DNA of 64,000 nucleotides from Streptomyces sp. NBC_00285 (GCF_036174265.1 NZ_CP108055.1:5208001-5272000); one strand, 5' to 3'. Counted from the stretch's first letter, positions 55,428-64,000 are shown. The notes: generated from the letters alone by a model not told the origin. Program-made: numbers and translations.

Positions 55428-55907
55428 TCGTTGTCCGCCTCAGTTGGTCGCCTGCTGCTTGCTCGAGATGGGAGACAACCGACTTCGATGCGGAAGGATG
55501 AGTGGGCGGTCTCATAGACATGAGTGAGCGTGAGTACTGGGCCTCCCTGGCTCAGGCCCCGAGATGTTCGTGGGCCAGACCACACTCGCCCGCGTGGAAA
55601 GCTTCTTGATCGGCCACGACGCCCGGGCTCGGCGGCCGGCGTGACTGGCTGGTGGCCAGGCGCGGCCGGGAATGCCAACACGCTTGGACGGGTCTGGTCC
55701 GTCATATCGCCCTCCGGAGTGCGGTGAGGACGACTCCGCCTACGACCGGGGCGACGACCGTCTTCTGATCGACGGACACCGAGGACAGCGAGCGGCGGGC
55801 GGGTACCAGGTCGGTCGTTGTGGTGCGCTGTGGGAGTGTGCGGGCGGCGGGTGCGGGTTGTCGGGGTACTTGCACAGGAACACGGGTGGATCGATGCTGC
55901 CGCCTCC
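55411..55907. other. Region with no intact gene, one coding-like minus-strand tail
   Basis: No full gene. On the minus strand 55702-55800 has high third-position GC and reads SVSVDQKTVVAPVVGGVVLTAL before a stop, with a hydrophobic stretch, but no good start follows upstream. An AAGGAGG at about 55900 suggests a lost gene. It may be a truncated membrane protein. Confidence 0.4.
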
Positions 55908-56282
55908 TTATGCACTGAGGTGTTCGTGAAGCATCTGCCAGGTTCCGGCGTTGTTGACGAGCACGTTGGTGCCACGGCCTCTCCCTGACCGCGGCTGGCC
56001 GTCGATGGTTCCGGTCCAGGCGAACCGGTAGCGGCATACCGCTTGGTCATCGCTGTGAGCGATCCACTCGACGTCGTCGATCTGGTAGACATCGTCGCGG
56101 ATGGTGGCGAAGGTCTCGGAGATGGCGGAGAGGACGGCTTCGCGGCCACGGTGGGATCCGTCGGAGAACCAGTAGACGGCCTCGGGTGCGATCAGTGGGA
56201 CGAGCTGGGTGATGTCGTGGCTGTTGGTGGCCTGCTCGTAGGCGCGGATGAACTCGGTGAGCGGGACGGTGGGTTCGGGCAT
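55908..56282 (-). CDS. SnoaL-like/NTF2 family protein
   Basis: The 124-residue protein is a single NTF2-like domain: TEFIRAYEQATNSHDI at the start, the APEAVYWFSDGSHRGREAV segment, and the C-terminal GRGTNVLVNNAGTWQMLHEHLS. Such proteins are cyclases, isomerases or binding proteins; no activity is indicated. ATG 56282 has AAGGA upstream. It lies in the second repeat interval beside decayed transposase pieces. Confidence 0.82.
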   Translation of the reverse strand: MPEPTVPLTEFIRAYEQATNSHDITQLVPLIAPEAVYWFSDGSHRGREAVLSAISETFATIRDDVYQIDDVEWIAHSDDQAVCRYRFAWTGTIDGQPRSGRGRGTNVLVNNAGTWQMLHEHLSA

Positions 56283-56695
56283 CGGCAGGTCCTTTTCTCC
56301 CTTGCGGGGCGCGACAGGTGACAGGGGCGTGGTCAGGCCGCCGTGGTTTGTTCTCGCTCGACGAGGATGCCGTTGTCGAACGTGGCGCCCGCGCGGACCG
56401 GGCGACGAGGAGCGCCTTCCACGGACCCATCGCACCGTCGCCGACGAGCAGTTCGGGATCACGCATGCCCCGGCGAGGCAGTCGCGCAGCCGATCGGCCC
56501 ACGACTCGGTGGACTCACCGCCTCAAGGAACCTTCCCCACCCGAGTTGCTTCGGCACGAAGTGGTTGTGGCTCAAGAACTATTGCCTCGCGATCCCTCTC
56601 GCCATCGGCCCCGACTGGGATGTGAGTAAAGATCGCATTGCTGTCTATGCCGGCTTCGGTCGTGGTGTTGACCGGTTCACCGCGCCACCTCCACG
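56283..56695. other. Decayed sequence with an IS256-like fragment
   Basis: No intact gene. The IS256-like piece (56389-56517) is followed by an unrelated minus-strand tail reading AGATFDNGILVEREQTTAA to a stop near 56333, and a plus-strand frame ending WDVSKDRIAVYAGFGRGVDRF just before 56696. All seem fragmentary. Confidence 0.45.
56389..56517 (-). pseudogene. IS256-family transposase fragment, frameshifted
   Basis: On the minus strand ESTESWADRLRDC runs into a 2-bp frameshift near 56477 and continues as RRGMRDPELLVGDGAMGPWKAL, matching the middle part of IS256-type (Mutator) transposases (WxxLxxDLxxRGMxxPxLxVGDGAxGxWxAL). The rest of the element is absent. Confidence 0.6.
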
Positions 56696-57007
56696 ATGAT
56701 CGGTGTGATTGACCCCGCTGACCTTGCTGGATCCGTTCCGCCAAGTGCTGCTCCAGACACGGCCGGTGCTGTCTTCTTCATCCTTGTGGGAGCCGGCCTG
56801 CTGTGCGGAGGGACCGTCATCGGCACCGACTGCAAGAAGGTGGCGTCCCGCTTCTACGCGAAGGCGATGAACACGCAACGGACCAAACCGCCCCGCATCT
56901 ACGGCGGTCCTGCAGCAGGGGTGTTGCTCCTCAGGACGATCGGACTCTTGCAGATCCTCGCGGGCAGCGGCGCGGTTGCCGTCGGCATCCACTTCCTCAG
57001 CCGGTAG
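56696..57007 (+). CDS. Small membrane protein
   Basis: The 103-residue product has two likely membrane spans (about 24-44 and 75-98), joined by a basic loop with CKKVASRFYAKAMNTQRTK. The frame has coding-like composition but slightly lower third-position GC than neighbours. ATG 56696 lacks a clear ribosome site but overlaps a stop codon of a partial frame upstream. No family recognised. Confidence 0.55.
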   Translation: MIGVIDPADLAGSVPPSAAPDTAGAVFFILVGAGLLCGGTVIGTDCKKVASRFYAKAMNTQRTKPPRIYGGPAAGVLLLRTIGLLQILAGSGAVAVGIHFLSR

Positions 57008-57346
57008 GCCGTCGCTCCAGACGGGGCGCGTGCGTGTTTTAAGCCCGTCCTTTGGGCCCCCGAGGCCGCTGAGCAGTCGTCAACGACGACCACCAGGCGC
57101 ACATTCCTCCCTGCCCGAAGTCCTCCGGAGTCAACCGGTCGTGCCATTCCCGCGCCAGATCCTGCGGGGGACCACGGGAATACCAGGGAACGCGGTTTGC
57201 CGTCCTCGGACGCCGCCACCGTCAGTCCGCAGGTCGACAGGGGTGCCGGCCTTGAATCACCACAGTTTCCGAAGCTCAGGGCTGTCAGGACGCGGGAGCC
57301 CGGCAGACTCCTGTTCGCTTGAGGCTGGGCATGATCTTGCCGCCAA
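57008..57346. other. Region with no recognised gene
   Basis: Minus-strand frames read fragments such as SGREWHDRLTPEDFGQGGMC, which do not match a family I know. It may contain decayed sequence between the small membrane protein and the TerD-like gene. Confidence 0.4.
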
Positions 57347-58612
57347 CTATCTCGTCTTGAATTCGACCTTCCCGGTGCTCATGCGAAAGTTCCCGTTCGA
57401 GTAGAGGGTGGGTCGAGCCTCGACGTGGTTGCCGCTGTACTTCTCGACATGCCGGATCTCGACACCTCCGGGAACGGTGAAGTCGATCAAGGCGATTGCC
57501 ACCCAGTAGGACAAGTTGCGATTGTTGAACAGTGGCACCGTTACCGTGGAACCCCGCCCGTCGGTGATGACTGCCCGAGCACCGTAGGACTTGAACGAAC
57601 CGGCACCGTTTTCCACCGCGCTGTACGCACACAGCAGGACGAACCCCTGTAGGTCGGGGCGCCGAATGGTAATCGTCTCGCGGCCCGGCACCCGGGAGTC
57701 GCCGTCCAGGGCGATGTACGGCGGCGCAAAGGGCGAACCGAGTTGCCGGTAGTAGACGACCTGCTCTGACTTGTTCGGGCGCTTGCCGGTCGGGGTGACA
57801 AGACTTCCCGGGACATAGAGGGCGTACAGGTCGAGGTCAGCGCCAACTCGTCTTCGTGCCGCGCTCCCGCCGTTCCATTCGAGCGTGGCCGTCACGACAA
57901 GACTTGGGTCGTCCTTTCGCATGTCAATAGTCGCCTGGCCGGCCTTGGTGAGAGCGACTTTGCCCAGCGGGACGAGCGGGCGAGTCGGTACCGTCAACAG
58001 CGCCGATACGCCGGCCGATGAGACGTTCGGTGCATAGGTGGGCAGTGGCGGCGCAGCAGAAATGTGCCGAGTCTGCGTGGCCGTCGCAGCAGTTGGAGAC
58101 TGTGCTGTGGAAGGCCCCGGGTCATCTACAACGATGCCGAAGTCCGAGGCCAGCCCCGCCAGCCCGGTGTCCCACCCCTGGCCTACTGCCCTTGCCTTCC
58201 AAACCCCTGCCCGCCTGTACAGCTCGACGAGGATGACCACGGTCTCCCGATGCACGAGCGGCGGCGGCGCAAACGTGATCCGTGCGCTCCCGCAATCGAT
58301 GGCGGCATGAGGGGTGTTGCTCGCGTCGAAGTGAGTAGCCCGCAGTTCGGGGTCAATGCTGGCGACGATCGCAACACGGTCGACTGTCTCGGGGACCACG
58401 GTCAGATCCGCAACGATCGTCTGCCCGTTCAGTACGATCCCGTCCTGCGACGAGTGGTTGTAGAAGACCAGATCGTCATCACTCCGCACCTTTCCGTCCT
58501 GGGCGAGCAAGACGGCAGATACGTCGATTCCCGTAGTGAGCGAAGTGAGGGTGACGCGGCAGACCGCTGCGGACAGGACAGCGTTGCCGCCTTTGGCAAG
58601 GGTGGTGGTCAT
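57347..58612 (-). CDS. Two-domain TerD/TerA-like stress protein
   Basis: The 421-residue protein begins MTTTLAKGGNAVLSAAVCRV, the start of a TerD domain (1-165), with DDDLVFYNHSSQDGIVLNG and a DRVAIVASIDPE segment typical of calcium-binding TerD folds. A Pro/Thr-rich linker (about 170-210) leads to a second TerA-like domain (about 220-421), with GADLDLYALYVPG and ending MSTGKVEFKTR. In other bacteria such proteins belong to chemical-stress and phage-sensing ter clusters; no other ter gene is seen here, so it probably works alone or with genes elsewhere. ATG 58612 has GAGGG upstream. Confidence 0.85.
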   Translation of the reverse strand: MTTTLAKGGNAVLSAAVCRVTLTSLTTGIDVSAVLLAQDGKVRSDDDLVFYNHSSQDGIVLNGQTIVADLTVVPETVDRVAIVASIDPELRATHFDASNTPHAAIDCGSARITFAPPPLVHRETVVILVELYRRAGVWKARAVGQGWDTGLAGLASDFGIVVDDPGPSTAQSPTAATATQTRHISAAPPLPTYAPNVSSAGVSALLTVPTRPLVPLGKVALTKAGQATIDMRKDDPSLVVTATLEWNGGSAARRRVGADLDLYALYVPGSLVTPTGKRPNKSEQVVYYRQLGSPFAPPYIALDGDSRVPGRETITIRRPDLQGFVLLCAYSAVENGAGSFKSYGARAVITDGRGSTVTVPLFNNRNLSYWVAIALIDFTVPGGVEIRHVEKYSGNHVEARPTLYSNGNFRMSTGKVEFKTR

Positions 58613-59129
58613 AAGGTGCCCTCTCACGGTGGTGCGTACATGTTGGTACCCGCAGCCAGCCCATGTGGGACAAACAGTGATTTCCTGCGGTGAAGCACCT
58701 CCGAGGTGATCAGGTTGCTGAGGTTGCAAGGTGCGCCGACGGCTCGGCCACCCGTCTCAATTTCCCTCTCGTTCAGTTCCGTTCACGGCCGTTCAGGCGA
58801 GACCGGGAGCCGTCTCCGCACCGGCAGCCGGGCCTGCCTGAGGGCACTTGAACGTCCCCGGACACATTCCCGCATCCCCGCACCACAGGTGGAAAGCGAA
58901 TCAGGGCAACCCCTCACGGGTGTCAACGGGTTCGATTCTCGTTGTCCTCCGCCAGTTCCTCAGCGGGGCACGGTGGCAAAGGGCCCCGCTGTTCGCCGCG
59001 GCGGGGGAAGGGCCCCGGCTCTGTCTTCGTACCGTGTTCGCGGGTCGTGGAAGTGCGCCATCCTTGACCTTGGTGCCGGAGCAGCTTCGGCCCGGTTGTG
59101 ATGTTCCCTGTCTGTCGAGGTGCACCCTC
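58613..59129. other. Intergenic region with the third tRNA-Ser-like copy
   Basis: No gene. It carries the third, diverged tRNA-Ser 3' part near 58889-59015. A weak promoter for the helicase-associated protein presumably lies here. Confidence 0.5.
58889..59015. repeat. Third, diverged tRNA-Ser 3' copy
   Basis: Starting with GGTGGAAAGCG, the sequence follows the tRNA-Ser copies: GGGCAACCCCTCACG, GGTTCGATTCTCGT and GTCCTCCGCCAG. The variable arm is longer and differs, so it fits a different tRNA-Ser as its source. The region ends in a GC-rich hairpin (about 58981-59009). It closes the second interval. Confidence 0.75.
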
Positions 59130-61553
59130 ATGAAGTCCCGATCGACGCTTGCGGCTTGGCTGAGCGAACTCGACGGTCCCCGCCTGGCACGCGTGCTCGC
59201 CATGCGGGAGGACGCGGCCTCCTCCCCGGAACCACGCTCGGTGGGGGAACTGGCGGACCGGCTCCAACGTCCGGGGTCCGTGGCACTCGTCCTGCCGCAC
59301 CTCACGCTGCCGTGCTTGCAGGCCGCCGAGGCGTTGGCGGCCCTGGGAGGGCGAGCGACCCGGGACAGCCTCGCGCAGTTGCTCGGCTCGACGTCCCCTG
59401 CCGCTGTGCGCGCGCTGGACGCGACCCTGGAGGCGCTGTCGGATCGGGCGCTCGTGTGGCACGACGGCAACGAGACGCTCCGGATGCCCACGCCCTTGCG
59501 GCAGGCCTGGAGCACGCCTCTGGGGCTCGACGCCCCGCTGGAGGAGCTGCTGACCGGCGCCACCTCGGAGGAACTGCGCGGCATGCTGGCGGCCCTGGGT
59601 GTCAAGCCACCCGGCACCAAGCAGCAGCGGCTCGCGGCTCTGGTGGAGCATCACAGTGACGCGGAACGGGTCGCGGCGTTGGTGGCGGGGGCGCCGGCGG
59701 CAACACGGAAGGTGCTTGAGCAGAGCGCCAGGTCCACGCCGCGTCAGTCTCTGTTCGTCGTGTTCGGGGCTCCTGACATCGACAGCCGGCCAGGCGCCCG
59801 GTGGGCCCTCGACCGCGGGCTTCTGCTCCAGGACCGTCACCGGTACGGGCCCGTCCGGATGCCGGTCGAGGTGGCCTTGGCTCTACGGGGCCCGGGTTGG
59901 CACGCTCCGTTCGAACCTCTGCCGCCCGTCACCCAGTTGGTGCCCATCACCTCCTCGGAGGTGGAGCGGGAGGCCTCGGTGGCCGCCACCGCGTTCGCTG
60001 CCCACGCCGCCTCCGTCCTTTCGGCATGCGCGACCACTCCACCGGCCCGGCTGAAGTCGGGCGGGATCGGCGCACGTGAACTGGCCCGGCTCGGCAAGGC
60101 CGCCCAGGCGGACGACGCCGTCGTACGCATCGCCCTGGAGACCGCGTACGCCGCCGGGCTGCTGGCCCCCGACGGCGATCGCGTGCCTCCCACCGAGGCG
60201 TACGACGCCTGGGCCGAGCAGGAGCCCGCGGAACAACTCGCCGTACTGCTCCGGGCCTGGCGGGATCTGCCGCTCACCCCCACCCGGGCGCGTGACGAGG
60301 ACAACAAGGCGCTTCCCGCGCTCGCCGGTGCGCCTGACTGCGACGGTTGTCTGCAGGCCCGCCACGGGTTGCTCACCGCAGCGGCGGGGCTCCCGGCAGG
60401 ACAGGGTGTGAAGGTCGCTTCGGAGCTGGGGACGCTACTGGCCTGGCACCGTCCGCTCGCCGACGACGCGTCGCCCGAGGACGCGGCACCCTTCAGCACC
60501 GTGATCCGCGAAGGCGAACTGCTGGGCGTGCTGGCACGGGGTGCGCTGTCCCCGCTCGGTGCCCATCTGGCGGCACGCGCCGACGAAGAGCTCGGCATCA
60601 CGGCCCGGCGGCTGCTGCCCCCCGCGACCACGACGGCCCGGATCGGCGCGGACCTCACGGCCGTCGTCACCGGTACCCCGTCCGCGCGTCTCGCAACGAT
60701 GCTGGATTCGGTCGCCGACCGGGAGACCAGTGGCACGGCGTCGGTATGGCGCTTCAGTGCCGGCAGTATCCGACGGGCCCTGGACGCCGGCCACACCCCG
60801 GACGACATCACAGCCGACCTGGCAGCCGGCTCCGCCACGGCCCTGCCACAGCCGCTGACCTATCTCATCGCCGACACCGCACGAGGTCACGGACGGGTGC
60901 GCGTCGCCCCCGCGGCCTGTGTCATCCACGGCGACGAACCCGCACTCCTGGCCGAACTCGCCGCCCACCGCGCGCTGTCCAAGCTCGCCCTGCGGCAGCT
61001 CGCCCCGACGGTCCTGGTCAGCGGCAGCCCGCCCGGGGCAACTCTCGCCGCGCTCCGTGCCGCGGGCTACGCCCCGGTCGCCGAGACCGCCGGGGGAACG
61101 GTACGCATCGAGAAGCGCGTGCCGCAGCGGGCCGCCGCTGCCGTCCCGCCCCCGCGAAGGAACGTCGCACGGCGAGGCCCCCGGCCCACCGCAGCCCTCG
61201 CTACGGAGATGCCCGCCGGGATGGACGTTCTGGCCGACCGGCTGCTCAAGGCCCCGCCGATCGCGCCGGAACCCGACCCGTTCGGCAGCGGGGTGCCTTT
61301 CGCGACGGACACCGAGGAGATCGTCGCCGGATACGCGAAGCACCTGTCGTACAGCGACGTCCGTCAGGTCGCCCATGCCATCGACACCGGTGCGGCCATC
61401 ACCGTCGAGTACATCGCCACCTCGGGCAGCCGGACCGTACGCACCCTCAGCGACCTGGAGCTCGACCCGCCCTACCTCGAAGCCTGGTGCCACCTGCGCG
61501 AAGCGGAACGCGTCTTCACGCTCTCGCGCATCCATGGCGTGATGCCCGCATAG
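59130..61553 (+). CDS. Helicase-C-associated/WYL-like regulatory protein
   Basis: The 807-residue protein resembles those with a helicase conserved C-terminal 3 domain (XPB/Ssl2-like) and a WYL-type C terminus (ITVEYIATSGSRTVRTLSD). Repeated winged-helix-like segments (LLTGATSEELRGMLAALGVK and others) fill the N-terminal half. It has no Walker motifs, so it is not itself a helicase. Such genes are widespread in actinomycetes and of unknown function. ATG 59130 has GAGG upstream. It follows the tRNA-Ser repeats and is likely part of the core chromosome. Confidence 0.8.
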   Translation: MKSRSTLAAWLSELDGPRLARVLAMREDAASSPEPRSVGELADRLQRPGSVALVLPHLTLPCLQAAEALAALGGRATRDSLAQLLGSTSPAAVRALDATLEALSDRALVWHDGNETLRMPTPLRQAWSTPLGLDAPLEELLTGATSEELRGMLAALGVKPPGTKQQRLAALVEHHSDAERVAALVAGAPAATRKVLEQSARSTPRQSLFVVFGAPDIDSRPGARWALDRGLLLQDRHRYGPVRMPVEVALALRGPGWHAPFEPLPPVTQLVPITSSEVEREASVAATAFAAHAASVLSACATTPPARLKSGGIGARELARLGKAAQADDAVVRIALETAYAAGLLAPDGDRVPPTEAYDAWAEQEPAEQLAVLLRAWRDLPLTPTRARDEDNKALPALAGAPDCDGCLQARHGLLTAAAGLPAGQGVKVASELGTLLAWHRPLADDASPEDAAPFSTVIREGELLGVLARGALSPLGAHLAARADEELGITARRLLPPATTTARIGADLTAVVTGTPSARLATMLDSVADRETSGTASVWRFSAGSIRRALDAGHTPDDITADLAAGSATALPQPLTYLIADTARGHGRVRVAPAACVIHGDEPALLAELAAHRALSKLALRQLAPTVLVSGSPPGATLAALRAAGYAPVAETAGGTVRIEKRVPQRAAAAVPPPRRNVARRGPRPTAALATEMPAGMDVLADRLLKAPPIAPEPDPFGSGVPFATDTEEIVAGYAKHLSYSDVRQVAHAIDTGAAITVEYIATSGSRTVRTLSDLELDPPYLEAWCHLREAERVFTLSRIHGVMPA

Positions 61554-61596
61554 CCCCCGCCCCCGCCCCAGCCCCAACCCCAACCCCAGCCCCCGC
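61554..61596. repeat. C-rich tract (G-quadruplex-forming on the minus strand)
   Basis: Runs of four or more C are spaced by one to two bases, including three CCCCAA-type units; the minus strand therefore has many GGGG runs. It lies between two converging genes, right after the stop codon of the helicase-associated gene. Confidence 0.8.
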
Positions 61597-61626
61597 TGCC
61601 GGCCACGAGGCAGGCTCCGTCCGGCT

Positions 61627-62406
61627 TCAGTGCACCGACAGTCCCCCGTCCACGAAGATCGACTGCCCCGTGACGTAGGCCGACGCCCCGCTCGCCAGGA
61701 AGACCGCGGCGCCCGCGAAGTCGTCGGCGAGGCCGTTGCGGCCGGTCATGGTGCGGGCGGCGAGGGCAGCGACCTGGTCGGGGTCGGTGGCGAGGCGGGC
61801 GTTGAGCGGGGTCATCACGAAGCCCGGGACGAGGGTGTTGCAGGTGACGCCGTGCGGGGACCAGGCCTCGGCCTGGGAGCGGGCCAGGGACTCCAACCCG
61901 CCTTTGGAGACGCCGTATGCGCCGCTCTGGACGAAGGCGCGGTGGGCCTGCTGGGAGGTGATGTGGATGATGCGGCCGAACCCGCGCTCGGCCATGCCGG
62001 GGCCGAACCGCCGGCCCAGGAGGAAGGGGGCCTCCAGGTTGACCGCCATCGTGGTGTCCCACACGTCGTCGGTCAGCTCGGCCATCGGCGGACGCAGGTT
62101 GATCCCGGCCGAGTTGACCAGGATGTCCGGCTCGCCGAACACACCGACGGCCGCCTCCGCCGCCGTACGAACGCCGTCCCTCGTGCCCAAGTCCCCTTTG
62201 ACCCAGCCCGCCCGGCAGCCGTCGGCCGTCAACTCCGCGACCGCGGCGGCCAGTTCCGTCTCCTTGCGGGCCACGATCACCACACTCGCCCCCGCCCGCG
62301 CCAACGCCCCCGCGATCGCCCGGCCGATGCCCGAACTCCCGCCGGTCACCAGCGCCACGCGGCCGTCCAGCGAGAACAGTTCGGAGAGATATGCCTGCGA
62401 AGTCAT
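61627..62406 (-). CDS. Short-chain dehydrogenase/reductase
   Basis: The 259-residue SDR has the NAD(P) motif TGGSSGIGRA, NSAG, the catalytic YGVSK (Tyr, Lys) and a C-terminal GQSIFVDGG. It reduces or oxidises an alcohol or ketone; similar proteins include gluconate 5-dehydrogenases. ATG 62406 begins MTSQAYLSELFSLDG. It is divergent from the DUF72 gene after only 30 bp. Confidence 0.92.
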   Translation of the reverse strand: MTSQAYLSELFSLDGRVALVTGGSSGIGRAIAGALARAGASVVIVARKETELAAAVAELTADGCRAGWVKGDLGTRDGVRTAAEAAVGVFGEPDILVNSAGINLRPPMAELTDDVWDTTMAVNLEAPFLLGRRFGPGMAERGFGRIIHITSQQAHRAFVQSGAYGVSKGGLESLARSQAEAWSPHGVTCNTLVPGFVMTPLNARLATDPDQVAALAARTMTGRNGLADDFAGAAVFLASGASAYVTGQSIFVDGGLSVH

Positions 62407-62436
62407 GCCCGCACCGTAAGCCGGTACCCGCCCCCC

Positions 62437-63340
62437 ATGTCCCGCACCCCCATGACCCGCACCTCGATGACCGGCACCCTGGAGACCGACGGCCTCCCGC
62501 CCCGGATCCTTCTCGGCGCCTGCTCCTGGACCGATCCCGCGCTGGTCCGCAGCGGCTGGTATCCGCGTGGGCGGCGGGACGCGGAGGGGCGGCTGCGGCA
62601 CTACGCCGAGCGGTTCCCCGTCGTCGAGGTCGACGGCACCTTCTACGCGCTGCCCGGCGCAGCGCAACAGCCGGCTGTGGGTGGAGCGGACGCCGCCCGA
62701 GTTCGTGTTCGACGTGAAGGCGTACGCGTCGCTCACCGGGCATCCGGTGAAGCAGGCCGCCCTCCAGGACACCGCCCCGGGCGAGGTGTGGAAGCGGTTC
62801 GCCGCCGGGATCGAGCCGTTGCGGGAGGCCGGGCGGCTCGGCGGGGTGCTGTTCCAGTTCCCGCCGTGGTTCCGGCCGGGGGCGCGGGCGGAGAGGTTCC
62901 TGGAGGAGACCGCAACGCGGACCGCCGGGTGGCCGGTCCACCTGGAGTTCCGGCATCCGTCCTGGTGGGAGGGGCGGCAGAAGGACCTGACCGGCGCGTT
63001 GCTGAGCACGTACGACTTCGCCGCCGTGGCCGTCGACATGGCCCAGGGGCTGCCCGCCTCGCTGCCGCCGGTCACCCCCGTCACCTCGCCGCGGCTGTCC
63101 GTCGTGCGGTTCCACGGGCGCAGTGTCTCGTGGGGCCGCGGCAGCAAGGAGGACCGTTTCCGGTACGACTACTCGCGCGCCGAACCAGCCGAGTGGGTAC
63201 CGCGGTTGGACGCCCTGGCCGATCGGGTCGACCGGCTCCACGTGCTGTTCGACAACTGCTGCGGAGCGGCCGCCGTGCACGCCGCCGAGACCATGGCCGA
63301 GTTGCTCAGCCGAAAATCCTCACCGTCTTCGTCACGCTGA
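62437..63340 (+). pseudogene. DUF72 family protein with a frameshift
   Basis: The frame from ATG 62437 reads MSRTPMTRTSMTGTL, then GACSWTDPALVRSGWYPRG and VEVDGTFYALPG, where DUF72 proteins continue. Near 62660 the match shifts to the next frame (QRNSRLWVERTPPEFVFDVK), one base later, and continues correctly to 63340 (HLEFRHPSWW, VRFHGR). Either a sequencing error, or a real frameshift that inactivates the gene. DUF72 proteins adopt a TIM-barrel fold; function unknown. It overlaps the copper gene by 35 bp at the 3' end. Confidence 0.8.
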
Positions 63341-64000
63341 CCTGGTCGATGTCCGTCACCCTGATCGTCGCCTTCATCCGCCAGTCGCCGGCGATGGGCA
63401 GGGTGAGGTCGTTCGTGCCCCAGTAGCCGCCCTCGTCCTTCAGTTCGGCGTCGATCGGGCCGACCTCCTTGGCCGGGAGGGTGAAGGAGAGCCGGAGTTC
63501 GGGGACCGTGGCCAGGCCGCCGTCGGCGGCGAAGACGATGGCCTGGACCGAGTTCTCGCCGGTGCGGCCCGGGTCGAGGGTGATCTGCACCGTGCCCCTC
63601 ACCGTGTCGACGGTGAAGGGGACGTTGGTCACGGACGCGGCGGGCAGTCCGCCCGCGGCCGGACCGGCCTCGGCCGCCTCCGCCTGCGCCCGGCCCGGGA
63701 GCGTGCCGCTCAGTACGGTGCTGAGCACCAGCACCACGACACCGACGGCCACTTCCGCGAGGACGGAACGGCGCAGGCCGCGCTGGTGGGCCGGGGAGTT
63801 CCCCGCGGGGGCGGCGCGCGTCTGCCCCTCCGAGGCCGACGACCGACCTTGCGAGGCCGACGGTCCCTCCGAAGCCGACAGCCCTTCCGCGGCGGACAGT
63901 CCTGCCGAGGCGGACAGTCCTGCCGAGGCGGACGATTCCTCCACCCGCTCCCGTGCGACGGCCTCCGCCCCCACCGTCACCTTCTCCCGTACGACCGCGT
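63306..64000 (-). CDS. Copper resistance CopD/YcnJ-like protein (3' part)
   Basis: The visible 231 codons are the C-terminal part of an actinobacterial CopC/CopD-type copper protein: a Ser/Ala-rich loop (SASAGLSAAEG repeats), a membrane span in RRSVLAEVAVGVVVLVLSTVL, then a FixH/YtkA-like extracellular domain (TVDTVRGTVQITLDPGRTGEN and LKDEGGYWGTNDLTLP). The frame remains open at the window edge, so the gene is truncated. The repeated SxSAGLS and SEGPSASQG units form a degenerate tandem repeat. Confidence 0.8.
   Translation of the reverse strand, partial: AVVREKVTVGAEAVARERVEESSASAGLSASAGLSAAEGLSASEGPSASQGRSSASEGQTRAAPAGNSPAHQRGLRRSVLAEVAVGVVVLVLSTVLSGTLPGRAQAEAAEAGPAAGGLPAASVTNVPFTVDTVRGTVQITLDPGRTGENSVQAIVFAADGGLATVPELRLSFTLPAKEVGPIDAELKDEGGYWGTNDLTLPIAGDWRMKATIRVTDIDQVSVTKTVRIFG

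Noticed and set aside
57347..58612. Tellurite resistance operon
   Set aside because: Only one TerD/TerA-like gene is present; no terB, terC or related genes are nearby.
50063..59015. A complete prophage or integrative conjugative element
   Set aside because: No integrase, excisionase, replication, packaging or transfer genes are visible; only att-like repeats, cargo and fragments remain.

Overview
This 64 kb window is chromosomal DNA from an actinomycete, almost certainly a Streptomyces. The coding DNA is very GC-rich with G/C at nearly every third codon position, GTG and TTG starts are common, and the window carries BldC, an Lsr2-type nucleoid protein and small DUF3073, DUF6274 and META-domain genes typical of the genus. 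From memory, the gene order resembles the S. coelicolor SCO4060-SCO4096 region; no search was run.

Layout. 0-5 kb: a signalling cluster (CheB-like methylesterase, CheR-PAS methyltransferase, two GAF-ANTAR proteins, and a divergent STAS anti-anti-sigma factor) in a genome stretch showing no chemoreceptor or flagellar gene. 6-16 kb: tRNA-Lys, an APC amino acid permease, two tandem paralogous secreted FG-GAP repeat proteins, and a DEAD-box RNA helicase with a long arginine-rich tail. 16-24 kb: lipoprotein, zincin metallopeptidase, metallophosphoesterase, tRNA-Glu/Asp/Phe, HrpA-type helicase, a second tRNA-Asp with a duplicated 3' end, DUF6274 and bldC. 24-36 kb: vdh and a dispersed purine cluster (purM-purF, then purS-purQ-purL), with META-domain and SCP-like genes between, ending at lsrL.

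36-47 kb: two tRNA-Gly genes, an ABC exporter with a DesK/DesR-type two-component system behind a 30-bp palindrome, a third tRNA-Gly, purC, a dimethylformamidase-like protein, a membrane protein that looks like a dead M48 protease, and purD. Seven purine genes in the window (purM, F, L, Q, S, C, D) cover most of the route from PRPP to SAICAR. 47-50 kb: dnaX, the SRP RNA and tRNA-Ser(GGA).

50-59 kb is the accessory region. The 3' part of tRNA-Ser, from its anticodon loop through its terminator, recurs as an exact 93-bp direct repeat at 55.3 kb, and a diverged third copy lies at 58.9 kb. The two intervals look like tandem integration remnants. They hold a 1,323-residue secreted protein with seven four-cysteine modules, a SnoaL-like protein, a small membrane protein, a two-domain TerD/TerA-like protein and decayed pieces of DUF4287, IS256-type and possibly MFS genes; no integrase survives. 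59-64 kb returns to core-like genes: a helicase-C-associated/WYL-like protein, an SDR, a frameshifted DUF72 gene and the 3' part of a CopD-type copper protein that runs off the window.
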